Source: Owenia fusiformis (Eukaryota; Annelida; Polychaeta; Sabellida; Oweniidae). From it: a DNA stretch of 64,000 nucleotides. Below the pieces are notes generated by a model. The model was not told the DNA's origin. It did no database searches and saw only the letters and a program-made list of their open reading frames with translations. The translations under genes and the position numbers were made by a program. The stretch is taken from contig CAIIXF020000002.1 in NCBI GenBank assembly GCA_903813345.2, forward strand, positions 32,756,109-32,820,108. Direction: 5' to 3'. Positions 58,401 to 64,000 of the stretch are shown here, piece by piece (positions within the stretch are counted from its first letter, which is position 1; each line of letters opens with the position of its first letter).

Positions 58401-58925
58401 AATAGAAAAGAAATAACTCGTTTTCCAAAATCTAGAGAGGTTCAAAATGTCAGATGTATAGACTGCCGGGGTTTCACTAGAGGTTCTCACAACAGGTTAA
58501 ATAAATGAAATCAACAGCCTAAATTAATGAAAATTATAAATTTAACATGGAAAAGTTGAAAAGGCCCTAAAAACAACAGGAGATTTTGTGAAAACAACTG
58601 GTGAATATCGCCTGTTGCCTGCTGCTAATGAAACCCCTGAGAGTAAACCTTAGTAAGTATGGGAAACATTTTTATGTATGAATGGCTTTTTGAATACACA
58701 TAATACAATACTTATAACCCAGGGTTTATCCCTCAGTAAATAGGTGTAACCCTGTATTTAGAACTTTACACATAAACCTTATGCAGTTTAATCTACATCT
58801 TTAATCTACATCATTAAAACATCTTTGATCTTTACATCTTTCAACTTAAATCAACCCATATACCCTGTTCCTGATTTTCTGATATTATCTATAGATACAC
58901 ATGTGATGAAATATTTACATTTTAT

Positions 58926-59072
58926 ACAGTAAAACCTGTATATCCAAACACCTGACATCTGAACACAACAGTTTTGTTCAGTCCCATTTTTCAATCTGCC
59001 ATGCCATAGACTCATGTTAAAATGTGAACACTTACAGATCTGACCATTGTTCAGATTAGACAGGTTTTACTG
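58926..59072. mobile_element. MITE, CAGTAAAACCTGT family
   Basis: ACAGTAAAACCTGTATATCC at the left and ATTAGACAGGTTTTACTG at the right, with ACACCTGACATCTGAACAC inside. Confidence 0.8.
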
Positions 59073-59604
59073 AATTATTAAAGCAACATTATGACTGCAA
59101 ATAGCATCATCTTGTTTATCGTGCATCCCTTGTGCACTTGGAATGAATACAATAAGATAATTGCGTGACTAATGACAAAAATTCCTGACAAATATATTCA
59201 AATGAAATAATAATGTTTTACATTTACATCTATTTACAGAACATCAAAAGTTCATATTTTAAACTTCATTGCATTTGTTCACATAAAATGAATGATTTAA
59301 ATAAAAATTCATTGTATTTTGGACACGATGACATTTAATTGGGTTGGGTGCAGACAGAAACAGAGCCTCGTAATTAACCCCTGAAAGGCCACTAACTTCA
59401 TTTATACATGATAATATTTCATATTATTAATGGTGGGATATATATGAGATTCCACTATATTGGCAAAGTGAAGGTCATTGAAGACTGGAAATACACAAAA
59501 GAATCAAATAATTTGTCTGTTCAGAATAGCAAATCAATTCAAAACCTTGTATGCATTTACAGTGGAAATGTTATGGAAATATTTTAAAACAACTGCAGAA
59601 TCAT

Positions 59605-59735
59605 CTGTTATGCAAAATGTCACCACCTGCCATTTGTTACAGATTCCGAACATCAACTGCCAGACACCGTGAACAAAAGAGTTGGAGGCTATAACAATGT
59701 CGCCACTTCTGGTGGTGACATAAAAACCAAGAGTA
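59605..59735 (+). mobile_element. MITE, CACCACCTGCCATTTGTTACAG family, copy 7 (well preserved)
   Basis: ATGCAAAATGTCACCACCTG, CCATTTGTTACAGATTCCG, then GTTGGAGGCTATAACAATG and TCGCCACTTCTGGTGGTGAC. It is the cleanest plus-strand copy and shows the terminal TGTCACCACC / GGTGGTGACA pairing. Confidence 0.75.
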
Positions 59736-60037
59736 ATGATCATTTGTCTCTTCTTTCACATTGTTCAGAGTACTGAAATGTCAGTTGTGTAGCACGGATC
59801 CAAAAATAGGTGAGGCCAAATATACTCAGTGAGAGAAAACTTGAATATGGATATTTAAAATATTATGCAAGTTTACATTAAATTTATAGTTTTCACAGTT
59901 TCAGCCCAAAAAATTATATCTTGGCGAAGTTTTGCCTCGTCTGCATCATAGTTAGCTACACCAATGAATGTAATATCAGCGCACTTTTGTTTTTTATAAA
60001 TATAATTTCCTAATAGTGTCTCATAGTTTCAAGATTG

Positions 60038-62614
60038 TTACATTGCATCTGGGTCGATAAATAACGATGTTATTGCAAATAGTAAGAACACTACTCCTCC
60101 TGCTATAGTAACTGGAAAAGAGAATATATTCAAGATTATGGCATGTGTAGTCAATCAGACGGACGCACACAGTCCATATTATGATCCATCATTTACATGG
60201 ATGACTATGCCCATAGCCCATACACTAGAGCATTTAAAAATAGATTTAAAACACTGAGACCCCTAGTGTAAATATCCTTTAATGTAGTGCACATCTTGTG
60301 TAACTTATGTAACCATATCAAACAAATAGTAAAGTGGGCAAATAAGAGTTTCTTTAATTTGCAGAAACTAGTTTCAGACTCACCTGTTCTTACAGATATT
60401 CTTTGAGCTATTAGTTTACCGCCCATGACGGCTAGACCCGTACATAACGCATGACCCATGGTGCCACCTATTATGACTCCCATCACGTCCCTAAATCCAT
60501 CCTGAAAAATAATTTTTCATTCAAAGTAAGTAATAAAATACATGCCACTTAATTAAGAAATATAGACCAAAGAGCAGGTGTTATATTGACAAATACATAC
60601 CCCAGGGCTAGGCACAAACGTTTTCTGTTCGAAAGCTTTTGTGCCTAGCCCTAAGGTATGTATTTTTTTCGATATAACACCTGCTCTGAGGTCTATATTA
60701 AATATAAAAATAACCTAGAAATAGTTTGGCACAAAAGTAGTATTGTCTCATTTTGGCAAAATCTACACCCATGATGTGACATGATGTTATCCTGTGCCGG
60801 ACTAATTTCTATACCCTAGTTTATACCTAATACTCTTACCTCTCTTGCACCTAAGATTATGGTTGCTATTTGAGATCTATCACCCCACTCGGCTAGAAAT
60901 GTTAAAGTGAATGCTTCCAGGAAAACTTTTGAAACAAGACCAAATATTTTCCGTCTTTTCACTTTAATTATGCCTGTTTCTATATCTTCAGTGACAAGGT
61001 CTTCTTTCATCATCTGAAATAGAAAGAACATTCATTACAATCTATTACATACAGGGTGACCCATGGTCATGGTCGTTCCAAAATATGCTCCAAATGTCGT
61101 CCATTTCCAATGTTAGGTTTTCGGATGAATCACATTCCCTTCTTTCTGAACATGTAAACTCAAGAAATAATGTGTTCTGGGATCACAAATTCCAGATGAA
61201 GTGCTTCACAGGCCCCTACATTCTGTTAAATGCACAGCTTGGGCTGCCAATTTCCAAACATGAAATCATCAGCTCCTTTTGGTTTGAGATTGATGGTCGT
61301 CCCACAGTCTTGATCTCAATGCCCTTGACTTCTATATATGAGGTTATTTAAAGGATAATGTGTATGAAAATAACCCTACAGCAATTGCAGAACTCCAATA
61401 AGCAATGGCTGCAAACATTTGAGCCATACCCATGGGGAAGAATGCATCCGTGATATGAACAGTTTTCCTTGAACATTGCAAGTTTGTTTTCAGCGAAATT
61501 GACGACATCTGGAGCATATTTTGAAACAACCATAACTCTATAAATATTAGACTATGATTATTAAGACTTTGCAAAAGGATTCCACATTGAATGAAGTCCT
61601 TGTGTGACAAATCTCAGAGCAATTTACCTCCATTTAGGAAAAATATTGAAAAAATGGAGGGTTGCATTTTTTGGGTCACCCTGTACATTAGTAGGGGAAT
61701 AAATCTGATAAAAGAGATAGTTGTGGCATTTACAGACCATTGGAATTTAATATAAGAAATGAACTTCTAATTCAATACTTACTATTCAGTACTAACTATT
61801 CAGAACTACTAATTAATACAAATATTTGTATTTCCATTTTTATTAAGGAATCAAGCTGAAATCTTAAAGAAACAAAATGCACTGATAACACCTGAATGAA
61901 CCAAATCATCATTTCAAAACAAATGGATGAAGCCTTGATTTAATCGAATACATGCTATGTGTTTTTCTAGCCTTGCCATTTGTGCTTTTTCACATACCTC
62001 ATCCTCCTTAGCTTTTATCTCAGCTTGAACCTCTTCATACTCTTCGGCACCTTCATCTGGGGACATGTTGTACCCTGCAACATTGAATATAGGAGTGGGG
62101 GTCACATTTTAAATACAAGATAACATGTATAAAATAAATTGAATTCACTGAATTTAAAGTAAACTGGCTTCAAGTCAACTTCAATTTGAATAGAAATTTG
62201 AGAAAATCAACTTCATTCAAATAATATCTGGGAGTCTAACAACTGCGCAGATGAATATTAAAGTGTTGATGAACTGTATATAGATATGTAGGTACATTTA
62301 GTAACTAAGGGGTTTATATATGTACAGTAAAACCTTTGTTTGATACATATTCGTAATGAACATTTTTGCCGAGAAAAACTGTTCAGTGTTGGTAGGTGCT
62401 CACTAAAGAGAGGATAATTTATATACAAATCGGTAGGGAGGTGTTCACGAAGACAAGTTTTACTGTACAATTAGTAAAAAAGAGGCATATATGCACATAA
62501 AGCTTAGCTTCTCACCTTCCTTGAGCATTCTTAATCCAAATATGGCAAACAGACCCGTGGACACATAATAGGTGACAAATCGTGGAATAATAGTTGTAGC
62601 AAAACCTAGCACAG
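60038..62614 (-). CDS. TMEM165: TMEM165 (GDT1/UPF0016 family), C-terminal part
   Basis: Five minus-strand exons, 62516-62614, 61998-62074, 60840-61013, 60384-60501 and 60038-60111, join in frame to 179 residues ending LFIDPDAM and a TAA stop. TMEM165 is a Golgi multi-pass membrane protein of the GDT1 family, which transports Mn2+/Ca2+ against H+ and supports glycosylation. Visible parts: VLGFATTIIPRFVTYYVSTG and FAIFGLRMLKEG (membrane segment); the acidic cytosolic loop with MSPDEGAEEYEEVQAEIKAK; then FTLTFLAEWGDRSQIATI, which holds the second ExGD[KR][ST] signature; GGTMGHALCTGLAVMGGKLI; and VVFLLFAITSLF. The first signature motif, signal sequence and upstream exons lie beyond the right edge. 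A degraded mariner-like copy fills most of the intron between exons 61998-62074 and 60840-61013. Confidence 0.95.
61052..61683 (+). mobile_element. Degenerate mariner/IS630-like element with transposase remnant
   Basis: Ends CAGGGTGACCCATGG and the complement of TTTGGGTCACCCTG are flanked by TA (61050-61051 and 61684-61685). A sub-terminal pair AAATATGCTCCAAATGTCGT / ACGACATCTGGAGCATATTT extends the inversion. The plus-strand frame at 61085-61351 contains VRFSDESHSLLSEHVNSRNN, which fits the FSDEAHF...VN..N..FW block around the second catalytic Asp of IS630/Tc1-mariner transposases. The rest is truncated. It lies in an intron of TMEM165, opposite in strand. Confidence 0.75.
61085..61351 (+). 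pseudogene. Transposase fragment (mariner/IS630 group)
   Basis: An 88-codon open frame with FSDESH followed by a VNSRNNVFW block and later FTGPYILLN and FEIDGRPTVLI. These correspond to consecutive blocks of the DDE domain in mariner-like transposases. The N-terminal helix-turn-helix part and the last catalytic acidic residue are missing, so it cannot be active. Confidence 0.65.
62323..62468. mobile_element. MITE, CAGTAAAACCTGT family
   Basis: TACAGTAAAACCTTTGTTTG at the left and AGACAAGTTTTACTGTAC at the right. It lies in the TMEM165 intron 47 bp downstream (in gene direction) of the 62516-62614 exon. Confidence 0.75.
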
Positions 62615-64000
62615 CTGGAAAATAAAGTAAACAAAACATGCAGTATTTGTAGTACATGTTACTTATAAGTAGTTTATGTATGTACATGTACTGTTCTACT
62701 TTTCACTTCATTTATCATAATTTTTTCTAAATTGTTGAAAAACTGTATGCCAAAATTCTGGTGATATTTTCTAATTTTGGATCTTTACAAGGTATGATGT
62801 ACCTAGAACCTCAGTAGGTATGAAATACAAAAGCGTATACTGTTTCTACTTTTCTCATTTATTAAATTGTAATGTTTTGTTTTTTGTTTTTATTAAAAAT
62901 ATTTATTCTCTAAATTAACATCAAATACATAATAACACTTGACACTTTTAATAAGTGTATCAGTGTGAAAAACATAAAATATTAATCTTAGTCACATTGA
63001 AATGAGAAAAAAGAACAATTAAAAATATTTACTCAGTCAAATGTACAATGTAATCCATTCCATTCTGACACTAATCCTATTTTATTTAAGATTTAAATTC
63101 TAAAAATACACTTCATTTTAAAATATTGATTCTAAAAGATACATCGTTGCTTCATTGTGAATTAGTAACTTTTCAGAAAAAAACTATTATCAAGAATCGA
63201 ATTAAATGGGCAAATACTATGTTTTAATATTCTGATGAAACGATTTTGCTCCTAAACATCCCGCTCTTGTTTTAGATTTAAATGGGACTACTACACTACA
63301 TAAGTCTACATGAACACAGTAAATGGTTAAATCCATTCTGACACTCATTACATATTTCTGCCTTCAACAGGAAATATGAAGGCCATGATTTTGCATGATG
63401 GGCTAAATCTTACCTAATCTAATTCATGAATTTTGGGAATTTTTGATAGGAGGTTCGCACGAACCCCTCGAACCTCCGTTGGCTACAGGCAATGACATGT
63501 TTCTTACTCTCTGCATATTTTGCTGTTACATTTTGGGCACACTGAAACCATCTAATAAGGGCGCCTTCCCATCTCATAAAACCAATCAGTCCATGGAATG
63601 TCTTGTTATCTTTGTTGACTTTGTGATTCTTCGATCTTCGAATGACAATGCCACCATAATTTAGTATCACCACATGCCCATATATGGGACAGAATATCGG
63701 TGTTGCACTCTGAGTATTAGAGTATTAGAATGAGTAATTTTGTGAGGTAAAGTGTTGCACAGGTCTGACCCTGTCTTAGTTATAAATTATTTCCCCATGT
63801 TTGTTCTGAACGTACTAGATCTAAGATTGTATATTTGCTTTGCTATTTTGATGAAGTATTTTGCTGACATCAGCATATTATATTTCGAATAAAGTTGACA
63901 TCTTAGTTAAACCAGTAACCTTGTTCTTTAAAACATTAAATTTTGACCATTCATTTTTTTATCAGTTTCAAGGTTCAGTTCAGAGTTGATCATATAAATG
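62615..64000. other. TMEM165 intron and right edge
   Basis: No further TMEM165 exon was recognised. It contains a right-end fragment of the CAGGCCCGTAGCCAG-type MITE at about 63440-63492 (GGTTCGCACGAACCCC ... GTTGGCTACAGGC). A second copy of the repeat CATGCCCATATATGGGACAG with GTTGCACTCTG lies at 63665-63715 (first copy 17245-17295). Two overlapping ORFs at 63419-63673 on opposite strands are not supported as genes. Confidence 0.5.

Noticed and set aside
61344-61610. 88-codon minus-strand frame with a hydrophobic stretch that might pass for a TMEM165 exon
   Set aside because: The flanking TMEM165 exons join in frame without it, and it lies inside the mariner-like element.

Overview
This is a 64 kb piece of an animal nuclear genome. 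It is AT-rich, its genes are split by GT-AG introns, and much of the rest is short inverted-repeat DNA transposons, tandem repeats and poly-G/C runs. The gene set (ANAPC10, PPME1, TMEM165, a voltage-sensing phosphatase, an LMO7/LIMCH1-like CH-domain gene and a secreted Kazal protein) is that of a bilaterian. Gene size and the dense MITE landscape suggest a lophotrochozoan, most likely a mollusc such as a bivalve. That placement is inference; nothing here fixes the species.

Layout. 2.5-28.4 kb, minus strand: the first four coding exons of an LMO7/LIMCH1-type gene, spread over very large introns. These introns hold a nested TIR element (4.8-8.3 kb), two minisatellites (9.0-9.7 and 10.9-12.7 kb), a promoter-like repeat present at both 1.4 and 15.1 kb, and several MITEs. 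30.6-31.8 kb, minus: complete ANAPC10. 32.7-43.5 kb, plus: a complete 15-coding-exon voltage-sensing phosphatase, head-to-head with ANAPC10. 45.1-46.2 kb, minus: a small secreted Kazal-domain gene. 47.9-54.5 kb, plus: complete PPME1, head-to-head with the Kazal gene and containing what looks like a U12-type (minor spliceosome) intron. 60.0-62.6 kb, minus: the last five coding exons of TMEM165; its N-terminal part lies beyond the right edge.

The genes are unrelated housekeeping or signalling genes and not a pathway: APC/C ubiquitin ligase subunit, voltage-controlled PI phosphatase, protease-inhibitor-like secreted protein, PP2A methylesterase and Golgi cation transporter. The most notable points are the intact voltage-sensing phosphatase, the U12-type intron in PPME1, a CRE/CCAAT-bearing TIR element in the divergent Kazal-PPME1 intergenic region, a TIR element with a tRNA-like core, and nested CAC...GTG elements enclosing a spliceable open reading frame. 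All exon limits were set by hand from splice signals and reading-frame continuity. No database search was run, so family names rest on recognised sequence motifs.
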